Positions 8,769 through 15,679 of a stretch of 21,324 nt of DNA are shown in pieces. The notes under the pieces were generated by a model. The model made no database searches, was not told the DNA's origin, and saw nothing but the letters and a program-made list of their open reading frames with translations. A program made the translations under genes and the position numbers. Source of the DNA: Gracilaria caudata (Eukaryota; Rhodophyta; Florideophyceae; Gracilariales; Gracilariaceae); NCBI GenBank assembly GCA_030374735.1, contig JASCIV010000397.1, positions 1 through 21,324 on the forward strand. The letters are read 5' to 3'. How positions within the stretch are numbered: position 1 is the stretch's first letter; every line of letters starts with the position of its first letter.

Positions 8769-9330
8769 ATGTCTCCTGCAGTAGCAACGGTAAGGTGCAT
8801 TCAAAACGCGCGCCAGTTCTGTTTCCGATGCGCTTGACGACTGACGTGTGCCTTCTTTTTTTTACATGGCAGAAGTCGAAGGCTGGCAAGATTGGCGGCA
8901 AGTATGTGATCGACTGCTCCGCGCCCTGTGATGACAAGATCATGGACGCTGAAGTATTTGTATGTATGCGGTAGACTGCGTTTTTGAAGCGTCAGCACAG
9001 AATGGCTAACCATGCGTCTCTGTTGCGTGACGGTTCGAAACGGTTTCGACATGCGAGCAGGAGAAGTTTTTGTGCGAGCGAATCAAGGTGAATAACAAGA
9101 CAAAGCAATTGGGCGAGGCAGTCAAGGTGTCGCGCGATAAGAGCCGCATCACCGTGGAGACCAACATCAAGTTCTCCAAGAGGTATCTCAAATACCTCAC
9201 CAAGAAGTTCTTGAAGAAACAAAACCTGCGCGATTGGATGAGAGTGGTGGCGTCGGACAAGAACACGTACGAGTTACGTTACTTCAACATCAGTGAGGAC
9301 CTGGATGAGGACGAGTCGGACGAGGAATAA
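8769..9330 (+). CDS. RPL22: 60S ribosomal protein eL22 (three exons)
   Basis: eL22 is a eukaryote-specific protein of the large cytosolic ribosomal subunit. The exons are 8769-8789, 8873-8959 and 9061-9330, joining to 125 residues, close to the usual length of about 125-130. Exon 1 codes only MSPAVAT. The joined product contains KYVIDCSAPCDDKIMDA, then FLCERIKVNNK, then the family hallmark KFSKRYLKYLTKKFLKK followed by LRDWMRVVASDK and YELRYFNI, and ends in an acidic tail (DLDEDESDEE). All splice junctions fall between codons (phase 0). The translation start (AAAAATGTC) follows a purine-rich context. A CAGTAAA motif lies 30 nt after the stop. The match is clear over the whole length. Confidence 0.97.
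8790..8872 (+). other. Spliceosomal intron 1 of the eL22 gene
   Basis: This 83-nt phase-0 intron has donor GTAAGG and acceptor TGGCAG, with a T-rich tract (TTCTTTTTTTT) just before the acceptor. Removing it joins the 7-codon first exon to the conserved body of eL22. Confidence 0.9.
8960..9060 (+). other. Spliceosomal intron 2 of the eL22 gene
   Basis: This 101-nt phase-0 intron has donor GTATGT and acceptor GAGCAG. It separates the MDAEVF and EKFLCERIK coding segments, which are contiguous in eL22 proteins of other eukaryotes. No strong polypyrimidine tract precedes the acceptor. Confidence 0.9.
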
Positions 9331-9898
9331 GCGCTCTGCGAGCACTCCACGTGAGCATGCAGTAAACTACGCCGCCAGTGCGCGCCCTCTGTGCCCCCCT
9401 CGTTCTCGCTCTTCGCGCCTGCCCCGCTCGCGCGCATCAGTGCCGCATCGCGTGGCTGTCGCCGTCGAGCATGCCCGCGACCACACGCAGTAAAGCTACA
9501 GTATCTATCTTACCTACCATCAGAGAGCGCGACGGCGCCGACGCGCTTGCCAACCGCAAAGCAGCCGCCAAATCGCGCAAAAGTGCCCGCGCGCCGCAAT
9601 CAACGCCGCGCCGCAGCACCAAAAAAAAGCGTGCGCAACTCGCCGCTGCGTTTCCACTAGCAAGCCGCAGCGCCAGAAGCAGCCGCAGCAGCCGCAGCCC
9701 CGCACCCGTGGCGCCTGCACTTTCCTCTGCAACCGCCTCCACGTTCAACGCGCGTCTCTCACACAATCGCACCCGCCACCCCCGACCGCTCCTTTCGTCC
9801 CTCCTCGTCCACATTCCCCCGCACACGGATCCATCGCAACACCCCTCCCCCCCCTCTCCTACCGCACCGCTCCCAGCGCCGCCGCCCCCGCCGCGTTG
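9331..9898 (+). promoter_or_regulatory. Interval between eL22 and CNOT2, strongly C-rich
   Basis: This 568-bp interval should contain the eL22 3' end and the CNOT2 promoter and leader. From about 9570 it becomes extremely C-rich and G-poor on this strand, with C runs near 9840-9860. A 142-codon plus-strand frame begins at 9471 and fills most of it (separate entry). A further CAGTAAA lies at 9488-9494. Confidence 0.45.
9360..9366 (+). terminator. Candidate 3'-end signal CAGTAAA after eL22
   Basis: CAGTAAA starts 30 nt after the last base of the eL22 stop codon. The same heptamer follows the CNOT2 and four-helix membrane protein stops at 30 and 38 nt. It may be a polyadenylation-type signal; this is inferred from position only. 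Confidence 0.35.
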
Positions 9899-9899
9899 A
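9471..9899 (+). CDS. Possible upstream ORF whose stop overlaps the CNOT2 start
   Basis: An ATG at 9471 opens a 142-codon frame ending in a TGA (9897-9899) that shares its A with the CNOT2 ATG (TGATG). The peptide is very basic and low-complexity: ANRKAAAKSRKSARAP, then Ser/Arg repeats (RSARSSRSSRS), then a Pro-rich end (PAPPPPPR). No family was recognised. It could be a translated upstream ORF in the CNOT2 leader, or chance openness in C-rich DNA, since the composition alone favours Pro, Ser, Arg and Ala codons and disfavours stops. The exact overlap makes it worth recording, but evidence that it encodes a functional protein is weak. Confidence 0.25.
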   Translation: MPATTRSKATVSILPTIRERDGADALANRKAAAKSRKSARAPQSTPRRSTKKKRAQLAAAFPLASRSARSSRSSRSPAPVAPALSSATASTFNARLSHNRTRHPRPLLSSLLVHIPPHTDPSQHPSPPSPTAPLPAPPPPPR

Positions 9900-11791
9900 T
9901 GAGCCACCTCTACTTCGCGTACGGCGCTGAGAACGCGGCTGGCTCCCCCCCCTCCGTGCACCCCCCACACGCTCCGCATCGCCGCTCGCCTCAGGCATGG
10001 TCCGCCGACCCTCGACGCGCGCCCGCTCCGCTCCCGCTCTCCCAATTCGCAGACCTCTCCGTCTCCCCCCCGCAGCCGCTCGCAGCTCCCCCCGCCATGA
10101 GCTCCGCGCGTCCCGTGCCGCCGTCGTCGCGCCCCTCTCCCTACGACGATAATCTGTTCCACGTGATGGGCAAGCCGTTTGCAGACCCCTCGCAACCCGC
10201 GCCGGTGTCCTCTCCCCCGCCACGGCCTGCGCCGCAGCAGCCGCCGTTCACACAACCTCACGCCTCGTCCACCGTGTTCGATCCCAGCGACTTTCCGTCG
10301 CTGGGCGCCGTCGGCGCGCATGCAGCCATGCAACCCGCCACCTCCTCACTCCTGGATAACAACCCTTCCATTGACCATAACATCACAAACGCCTCACTGT
10401 CAGCGCCCACTCTTAACGGAATTGCAACTTATCAAGACCTGTACAGCTTAGGAGCGTACGCCGACTCGCGCGTCAAGGCCGTGGACGCTCTCACCGGATC
10501 GTCTGCGCCCTCCGAATTCAGCATGCAAAGCGAGGATTTCCCAGCTCTTGGCGGCCCGTCCGCGTCTGCATCCCTGCGCCCCGTTAACGCCTCGTCAGCA
10601 ATCGCCAATGGCGCGTACCAAATCGACAGCTCATCCATGCGCTCATCGCTGCAAAAGGCGCCGTTATCCGACTCGTTCTACGACCGCAAATTATCGTCCG
10701 TGTCGTCACAACCACAATCGGTGCTGGCGCGCGTGAACGTGAGACAAGATGCCACTGCGAGCAGAATGGCACAAAGAAACGCGCGACTGCCGAATGGATA
10801 CACGCCCAACGAGGCGCTTTCGTCGTTGCAGTTGCACCATGCGTCCAACTCACACGTGGGCTCGCAACATGGTTTCCGCGATCTGCGCTCTTCTTCGCCG
10901 AGGAGAAGTGGCGCGAGCGGCGCTTCGAATGGACCACAGCTTTTTCAGATGCGCGCGCGACAAGCGGAGCTGGACAGAAGGATTGAGGATTACGAAGCTG
11001 TGGTCGACTCCCGAGAATCTATATCACGACATAACTTATCTGCGCCGCAAAACTCCAAACCAATACCTGCTGCGCAAGAAAGCCGCTTTTCACGATCACG
11101 GATGCCCAATGGACAATCCAACAACAGCCAGACAGACTCGCACACAATGGCAGCTCGCAATAGGTCGAGTGCAGTGAATGAGGCAAGTACAAAAGCACAG
11201 GGAGCGTTCCGTTCTGATAAGTTTGGAATGCTGTCGTTGCTGCCGCTGGTGTGTTCTGGAGGCAACGTGAGCAGAAAGGACCGAGTACTGCCCATCGGCA
11301 TCGATCTGACGGCGCTCGGGCTGAACCTCAACTCGCACGAGCCGCTGTACAAGACATTTCACACCCCGTGGGAGGGCGGGCAAGGGAGAGCAGGAGACGG
11401 CGACTTTGTGGGGTCGTCGCAGAAGGGACACGAGCCGGAATATAGGCTACCCACGTGCTACTACATGCAGGCGCCGGCGTTGCGGACGAACCACTTCACC
11501 AAGTTCCAGCTTGAGACGCTGTTTTACATATTCTACATGATGCCGCACGACGTGCTGCAGCTGCTGGCGGCCGTGGAGCTGTACAAGCGCAAGTGGAAGT
11601 ACCACAAGACGCTCAAGCTGTGGTTCACGTGCGAGCTGGACGGCAGCAGCGGGTACGAAGGCGGATACATCTACTTTGACATCAAGTCGTGGGGCAAGAC
11701 AGAGTTTCATGAGGTGAACGACAACCCGTCGTTCATCAAGGGGTTCATGACCGAGGAGGAGCTGGCGAGTGTGAAGATCCCTCCGTTGTAG
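9899..11791 (+). CDS. CNOT2: CCR4-NOT transcription complex subunit 2 (NOT2)
   Basis: CNOT2 joins CNOT3 on the CNOT1 scaffold and supports the CCR4-NOT deadenylase in mRNA decay and repression. The ATG at 9899 gives 630 residues with no intron. Residues 1-120 are Pro/Ser-rich and disordered. Two DFPSLG/DFPALG short motifs, typical of CNOT2 N-terminal regions, occur at about 127-136 and 209-219. From residue 440 the conserved part begins (DKFGMLSLLPLV, then IGIDLTALGLNLNS and LYKTFHTPW). The NOT2/3/5 (NOT box) domain runs from about 510 to 630, with YRLPTCYYMQAP, FYMMPHDVLQLLAAVELYKR, KYHKTLKLWFTCE and the YIYFDIKSWGKTEF end. The 5' third of the coding strand is C-rich and the 3' third G-rich. 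Confidence 0.96.
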   Translation: MSHLYFAYGAENAAGSPPSVHPPHAPHRRSPQAWSADPRRAPAPLPLSQFADLSVSPPQPLAAPPAMSSARPVPPSSRPSPYDDNLFHVMGKPFADPSQPAPVSSPPPRPAPQQPPFTQPHASSTVFDPSDFPSLGAVGAHAAMQPATSSLLDNNPSIDHNITNASLSAPTLNGIATYQDLYSLGAYADSRVKAVDALTGSSAPSEFSMQSEDFPALGGPSASASLRPVNASSAIANGAYQIDSSSMRSSLQKAPLSDSFYDRKLSSVSSQPQSVLARVNVRQDATASRMAQRNARLPNGYTPNEALSSLQLHHASNSHVGSQHGFRDLRSSSPRRSGASGASNGPQLFQMRARQAELDRRIEDYEAVVDSRESISRHNLSAPQNSKPIPAAQESRFSRSRMPNGQSNNSQTDSHTMAARNRSSAVNEASTKAQGAFRSDKFGMLSLLPLVCSGGNVSRKDRVLPIGIDLTALGLNLNSHEPLYKTFHTPWEGGQGRAGDGDFVGSSQKGHEPEYRLPTCYYMQAPALRTNHFTKFQLETLFYIFYMMPHDVLQLLAAVELYKRKWKYHKTLKLWFTCELDGSSGYEGGYIYFDIKSWGKTEFHEVNDNPSFIKGFMTEEELASVKIPPL

Positions 11792-11820
11792 GCGCGTGTT
11801 GCTTTTCGGAGGGCCAAGTG

Positions 11821-11827
11821 CAGTAAA
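11821..11827 (+). terminator. Candidate 3'-end signal CAGTAAA after CNOT2
   Basis: CAGTAAA starts 30 nt after the CNOT2 stop codon, exactly the distance seen after eL22. An A-rich stretch (AAAACTAAAGAAAAGG) follows it. Confidence 0.35.
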
Positions 11828-12005
11828 ACTAAAGAAAAGGTCAGCAAACTTTTGATGCGGATCAATAGAGCAATTTTATTTGGGAAGCGCTGCTGCGCTT
11901 GCCTCGCAAAGCGGGGCGCGTCATTGGGGGGGGCGTCAATGTCAATGGCGCTGAGCGATTGTGTTTGAGCTCACAGGAGTTGCTGGCGTCAGCACGCAAC
12001 GCTTC

Positions 12006-12962
12006 ATGCTTGCTAGTAGACGATGCGCGTTCGGCGGCTGTGCGGCGCGCCGCGCGCGCGTGCAAAGCGCCGCGTTTGCGGCGACGGGCGCGTGGCTCGC
12101 TGTGAGTGAGTCGCGCACCATCCGCGCCGCGGTGGCCGCCGCCACGCGCGTGCTCGCGCTCGCGCACGTGCCGGAGCCCGCGCCCAGCGCGCAGCACCTG
12201 GCCGTGCATTGCTTCGGCGGCGTGCGCACGCGCGCGCACGCGCTGGTGAGCGCGCGCAAGCCGCGCGCGCACGAGCTGCACCGTTTTGTGCGGCTGTGTG
12301 CACAGAGGGAGCGACGACGCACGCCGGTGCAGTACCTGGTGGGCGACTGGCAGTTCCGTGAGCTCACGCTGCTGGTGCGCAGACCGGTGCTCATTCCGCG
12401 CCCGGAGACGGAGGAACTGGTGGAGCTTGTGTTGCGCGATGTGCGCGCAAGCGACGCGCGCGTGGTGGACGTGGGCTGCGGCAGCGGCGCCATCTTGCTG
12501 GCGCTGCTGGCGGCGCGCGCGCGCTGGAGCGCGGTGGGCGTGGATCCGGCGCGCGAGGCGGTGCGACTGAGCAACCTCAACGTGGCGCGGCTGCGCATGC
12601 AGCGGCGCGCGACGATTGTGCACGGGACGCTGCGCGATGTGGGCGCGCGGGGTGCGATGTTTGACGCGCTGGTGAGCAACCCGCCGTACGTGCGGGCGAG
12701 CGAGATGGAGGCGTTGCCGACGGAGGTGCGCGCGCACGAGGACTTTGGCGCGCTGTGCGGGGGGGAGGACGGGTTGGATGTGGTGCGCGAGGTGCTGCGG
12801 TGGGCGCCGAGCGTGGTGAAGACGGGCGGCAGCGTGTGGCTGGAGGTGGACGCATCACACCCGGCGATGCTGGAGCGCATGCGCTTCGAGCGGCTGCAGT
12901 ACGTGCAGACGCACGTGGATCTGAGCGGAAACGCGCGCTTTTGCCAGTTGCGAGTGTTGTAG
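12006..12962 (+). CDS. HEMK1: HemK/PrmC-family protein (N5)-glutamine methyltransferase
   Basis: This family uses S-adenosylmethionine to methylate the glutamine of the GGQ motif in class I release factors. The first in-frame ATG (12006) gives 318 residues. Residues 1-45 are rich in Arg and Ala with almost no acid and fit a mitochondrial or plastid targeting sequence, so organellar release factors are the likely substrate (inferred). The N-terminal family helices contain PVQYLVGDWQF and LIPRPETEELVELVL. The SAM-binding motif I is VVDVGCGSGAILLALL at about 153-168, and the catalytic NPPY motif is at 225-228. The reading frame is extremely GC-rich (about 70% in samples), with many GCGC runs, unlike the genes at the right end of the window. 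A short out-of-frame ORF (11939-11965) precedes it. Confidence 0.93.
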   Translation: MLASRRCAFGGCAARRARVQSAAFAATGAWLAVSESRTIRAAVAAATRVLALAHVPEPAPSAQHLAVHCFGGVRTRAHALVSARKPRAHELHRFVRLCAQRERRRTPVQYLVGDWQFRELTLLVRRPVLIPRPETEELVELVLRDVRASDARVVDVGCGSGAILLALLAARARWSAVGVDPAREAVRLSNLNVARLRMQRRATIVHGTLRDVGARGAMFDALVSNPPYVRASEMEALPTEVRAHEDFGALCGGEDGLDVVREVLRWAPSVVKTGGSVWLEVDASHPAMLERMRFERLQYVQTHVDLSGNARFCQLRVL

Positions 12963-13317
12963 CACACAGGAAAACACGCCTCGATCGCGAGTGACTCATT
13001 TATAAAGAGTAGTTTGCAAAACAGAATGAGCGCGACGCGTGCGCAGCACGTTGGTGTTGCGCGCGCGCGCGCACTCGTCAAGCACGGACTGAAGACAGAT
13101 TTAAGAACGCTGACATAGACACAAAGCTCTACAAGTTTTGCGTGTACACACAACGCTCCATGAAATTACGATAGCAGCAACACGAGACACAACCACAGCA
13201 ATCCACCACACATGGAAACAGACCCCCCAAAAAACAAAAGCAAACGAACCAAGGGCGAGCAACAAGCACAAGAACACACAGAAAAAAAAGCAACACAAAC
13301 TCAAAGCGCCAAAGCGC
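12963..13317. other. Convergent interval between HEMK1 and the RRM gene
   Basis: This 355-bp interval holds two facing 3' ends. It starts GC-rich with a short alternating GC run near 13058-13069 and becomes A/C-rich (CAACAC and ACAAAA repeats) towards the RRM stop. A TTTATAAAG near 12999-13007 looks like a TATA box but lies just after a stop codon. No gene was seen. Confidence 0.5.
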
Positions 13318-13590
13318 TTAACGACGCGACGAGGACGCCATGTCCACGCGAATGGGGCGTCCATCCACCTCCTGTCCGTTCATCTTCTCCATGGCAGACG
13401 ACGCCGTATCCGGGCTGTCCAACGTCACAAAGCCAAAGCCACGACTCCTGCCAGTGTAGCGGTCATAGATCACCTTGGCCTCCACCACTCCTCCCGGTCC
13501 TACCATGCTCTCAAACGCGCGCAGCAGTTTGTCGTCGTCGGTTCCCCACGACAAGTTTCCCACGAACAGACGTGTGCCGTCAGACGCCAT
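13318..13590 (-). CDS. Small single-RRM RNA-binding protein
   Basis: The ATG at 13590 gives a 90-residue protein that is almost entirely one RNA-recognition motif. RNP2 is LFVGNL at residues 8-13 and RNP1 is RGFGFVTL at 50-57, both with the aromatic residues that stack on RNA bases. The beta-2/loop segment VIYDRYTGRSRG and the end NGQEVDGRPIRVDMA are typical of the glycine-rich/cold-inducible and cyanobacterial Rbp-type single RRMs. The usual Gly-rich tail is absent; the protein stops after SSSRR. It binds RNA by family knowledge, but target and location are unknown. There is no targeting peptide from this start. An upstream in-frame ATG would add a Pro/Arg-rich stretch, but that region reads like a leader. 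A short repeat (CAAAGCGC twice in tandem) abuts the stop codon. Confidence 0.93.
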   Translation of the reverse strand: MASDGTRLFVGNLSWGTDDDKLLRAFESMVGPGGVVEAKVIYDRYTGRSRGFGFVTLDSPDTASSAMEKMNGQEVDGRPIRVDMASSSRR

Positions 13591-14271
13591 TACGTTGTTT
13601 CTGTTTTTCTGTCTCGGCGCTGGTGGGCGCGGCACAAACAAAAAAAAGGGGGGCAAGCGTTTGGACACTCAAACAGCGGGTGTTGACGAGGGCGCGACGA
13701 AGGGACGACGCGGACGGGACGGCACGGAAGAGCTTTTTTGCGCGCTCGCGAAGGGCGTTTTGACAGACGCGGCACGGGCTTGAAGTTACGACGACGGCGG
13801 ATCTCGACGCCAACTGCGGCGCGCGCGCACATGCCGGCGCCGCTAAAAAGCGCGCGGCCGCGCGCACTTTTTGCAGCGCTGAAAAAAAAAAAAGGACGCC
13901 GCGCGTGGGCACGTGGCCGCGTGGACGCGTTGTGCGCGTGGCAGGTAGGGTTTTTCTTGCGGCGACGCGCAACAAGCAAGTGGCGTGTAAGACAAAAAAA
14001 AGCGCCAGCGACGCGCGGTGCCACGCGGCGCACGCGGCGCGCGCATTGTTGCCGCGGTTGCGCTGTTTTTTTGTGTGTTGCGAGGCGATGCGGCCGCCGC
14101 GCGGTGGACAGCTGCGAGAAGACGCCGTGACGCACTTTATAAAGGGTTTGGGTGTGGTCTGCGTGCTTTCGACGGCGCTTTTGGGTCAAGTGCTGCTGTT
14201 GCCTTTTTATCGGCGACGAGTTGTGTTCAAAGTGCAGAGCTTCTCTATTGGTGGTTTGTGTGCGTGACGCT
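13591..14271. promoter_or_regulatory. Divergent intergenic region between the RRM and membrane-protein genes
   Basis: This 681-bp region lies between genes pointing away from each other. It is strongly G-rich over C on the plus strand and has several A runs (8 A near 13640, 12 A at 13882-13893, 8 A near 13996) set in GC-rich DNA. A TATAAA is present at 14138-14143. Frames crossing it on either strand are Arg/Ala-rich and judged non-coding. Confidence 0.45.
14138..14143 (+). promoter_or_regulatory. Candidate TATA box for the four-helix membrane protein gene
   Basis: TATAAA, in the context ACTTTATAAAGGG, stands out within GC-rich DNA and lies 129 nt upstream of the ATG at 14272. With a usual TATA-to-start distance of about 30 nt, the leader would be about 100 nt. 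This is inferred from sequence only. Confidence 0.4.
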
Positions 14272-14811
14272 ATGGTGGAGATTGTCGCGGAACAGGCGTT
14301 CGCGCTTCTGTACGCGCTGTTGTCGCTGTTCTCGCTCACGTCGTTTGGGTACGTCGCGGAGACTTGCGACATCTTGGCATCGTGTCCCAATCGGCTGAGG
14401 GCCATCATCGCGTTCGCCGTGTTTGTGTTTCTGCTCTCCACGGTGATGCTGGTTGCGCAGCTACTGCGTCTGTCGTTTGTGTCGTCGCTACATCTGTTCG
14501 TGTCGCCGGTGCTGTTCGCGCTCAACACGGTGGTGGCGGCGCTGAGCATATCGCCGCGCACGGTGGGCGTTGTGGGCGTTGTGGGCATAAATGGGCCGTT
14601 TGTGTTCCCGCAGGAGATTGCGTGGTGGGCGGAGCTTGTGTGCGTGCTGCTGGTGTTCCTAGCGCTGGTGGATCGCGAGGCAGCGCCCGCGCCCAAGGAG
14701 GGCTTGGAGCTGCCGACGCCGAACGGTGTGGACTCGACGCAGCCGCCGATGATGGCGGCGGCTGCGCCCGTGGAGCAGCAGCCGCAGCAGCAGCCGGTGT
14801 CCAATGTGTGA
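14272..14811 (+). CDS. Small four-helix membrane protein, unrecognised
   Basis: The ATG at 14272 gives 179 residues. Four hydrophobic segments are visible: about 8-28 (FALLYALLSLFSLTSFGYV), 43-66 (RAIIAFAVFVFLLSTVMLVA), 70-93 (VSSLHLFVSPVLFALNTVVA) and 115-133 (AWWAELVCVLLVFLAL). The first loop has two cysteines (32 and 38). The 45-residue C-terminal tail is hydrophilic and Pro/Gln-rich (EQQPQQQPVSNV), probably cytosolic. The layout resembles MARVEL- or tetraspan-like proteins, but no signature such as a CCG motif is present, so no family is assigned. Codons are heavily G/T-biased. A CAGTAAA lies 38 nt after the stop. Confidence 0.8.
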   Translation: MVEIVAEQAFALLYALLSLFSLTSFGYVAETCDILASCPNRLRAIIAFAVFVFLLSTVMLVAQLLRLSFVSSLHLFVSPVLFALNTVVAALSISPRTVGVVGVVGINGPFVFPQEIAWWAELVCVLLVFLALVDREAAPAPKEGLELPTPNGVDSTQPPMMAAAAPVEQQPQQQPVSNV

Positions 14812-14848
14812 GCCGCTCGTTTGTTTTTCGTGCTGTGGTTGTTGTAAA

Positions 14849-14855
14849 CAGTAAA
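14849..14855 (+). terminator. Candidate 3'-end signal CAGTAAA after the four-helix protein gene
   Basis: CAGTAAA starts 38 nt after the stop codon and is preceded by TTGTAAA. It is the third plus-strand gene in this window with the heptamer at 30-40 nt. Confidence 0.35.
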
Positions 14856-14930
14856 TGTACTCTTAGTTTAGTTTTCGTATCGAAACGCGGTGTAATGTTA
14901 GCGTGATGAGCTTGGCTTTTGCTCGATATC

Positions 14931-14955
14931 TGCTCGCACCCAATCAGAAGCGCGC
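14931..14955 (+). repeat. Direct repeat copy 1 with CCAAT core
   Basis: TGCTCGCACCCAATCAGAAG continues with CGCGC. It matches 22 of 25 positions with the copy at 15229-15253, differing at positions 8, 17 and 19. The CCAATCA core is identical in both. Confidence 0.6.
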
Positions 14956-15228
14956 CACCCGTAGCGCTGTGTCTACTCTTTTGAGCATCTTCACCGCTCA
15001 GCGGTTGACTACGACAACCGTTTCAGCGCGTCGACGCTCAACGCCATCTGCAGCTGTGTGCGCGCAGATCGTTCGCGCGTCCGGCGATGCGCCAGGCGTG
15101 AAGTTGTCTCGCAGCGTTCGCAGCGGCGGCGGTTGGCGTGAAGCGCTTCACAAGCGCACACGTGCGCACTCGAGTTAGTGCTGGCGGCCGCCTTCGCCCT
15201 TCGTAAGCGATACATTGCGCTACGCATG

Positions 15229-15253
15229 TGCTCGCGCCCAATCAAACGCGCGC
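15229..15253 (+). repeat. Direct repeat copy 2 with CCAAT core
   Basis: TGCTCGCGCCCAATCAAACG continues with CGCGC. It is the second copy of the element at 14931-14955, 298 bp downstream, and closer to the ENT gene. It may be a promoter element bound by an NF-Y-type factor (inferred). Confidence 0.6.
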
Positions 15254-15304
15254 TCGGCGCGGTCGCTGCGCCCTCGCGCCCTCCACCGTCCCCAAGCGCC
15301 GTCA

Positions 15305-15322
15305 CATCATCATCATCATCAT
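15305..15322 (+). repeat. (CAT)6 microsatellite
   Basis: Six perfect CAT units in tandem in the interval upstream of the ENT gene. It is non-coding and of no apparent function. Confidence 0.9.
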
Positions 15323-15679
15323 GAGGGTGATCCCCGTCGCCCACTCGCCGTGCACATCGAGTGCCGCTGATCGTCTCCTCGCCAGTCCCGGCCTAAATTT
15401 AATTGCGCCACTTACAGTAATGCATCATCATCTCGTATCATACCATGGGGCCACTGGTCGTCGTGGGAAAGGCACCGCGTGCTCCGCTGAACTTACTTCG
15501 TGCCCGTCCTGCATAACCGTTCGCGTTCGAGCGCGTGATACCCTTGTACATACGCTTCACGCCAATCACACACTTCATACCGCCGCAAAAAGGCTGCCAT
15601 GAAGCGCATGTAAGCCGCACAACAACAAACCCAAAACTGCACCAACCCGTCAAAACCTCCTTCCGCGAGAAACAAACCA

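Larger units (their letters stand above)
14812..15679 (+). promoter_or_regulatory. Interval upstream of the ENT gene with three CCAATCA boxes
   Basis: This 868-bp interval between two plus-strand genes contains CCAATCA at 14940-14946, 15238-15244 and 15562-15568, all on the plus strand. The first two lie in a 25-nt imperfect direct repeat. It also holds a (CAT)6 run. A 91-codon plus-strand frame (14903-15178) and a minus-strand frame (15009-15344) cross it without family resemblance, and I take them as chance. Confidence 0.45.

Noticed and set aside
9437..10333. 298-codon minus-strand frame opposite the CNOT2 5' end
   Set aside because: Its Gly/Arg-rich composition is what C-rich DNA gives on the opposite strand, and CNOT2 motifs support the plus strand.
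12998..13008. TTTATAAAG as a TATA box
   Set aside because: It lies just after the HEMK1 stop between convergent genes, with no downstream plus-strand gene start nearby.
11942..13153. 403-codon and 291-codon minus-strand frames opposite HEMK1
   Set aside because: They are Arg/Ser/Ala-rich antisense shadows of a very GC-rich gene whose plus-strand product has all HemK motifs.
13590..14804. 404-codon minus-strand frame opposite the four-helix protein and promoter
   Set aside because: It runs through low-complexity Arg/Ala/Thr translation, overlaps a better-supported plus-strand gene antisense, and matches no family. The G-rich plus strand keeps stops rare.
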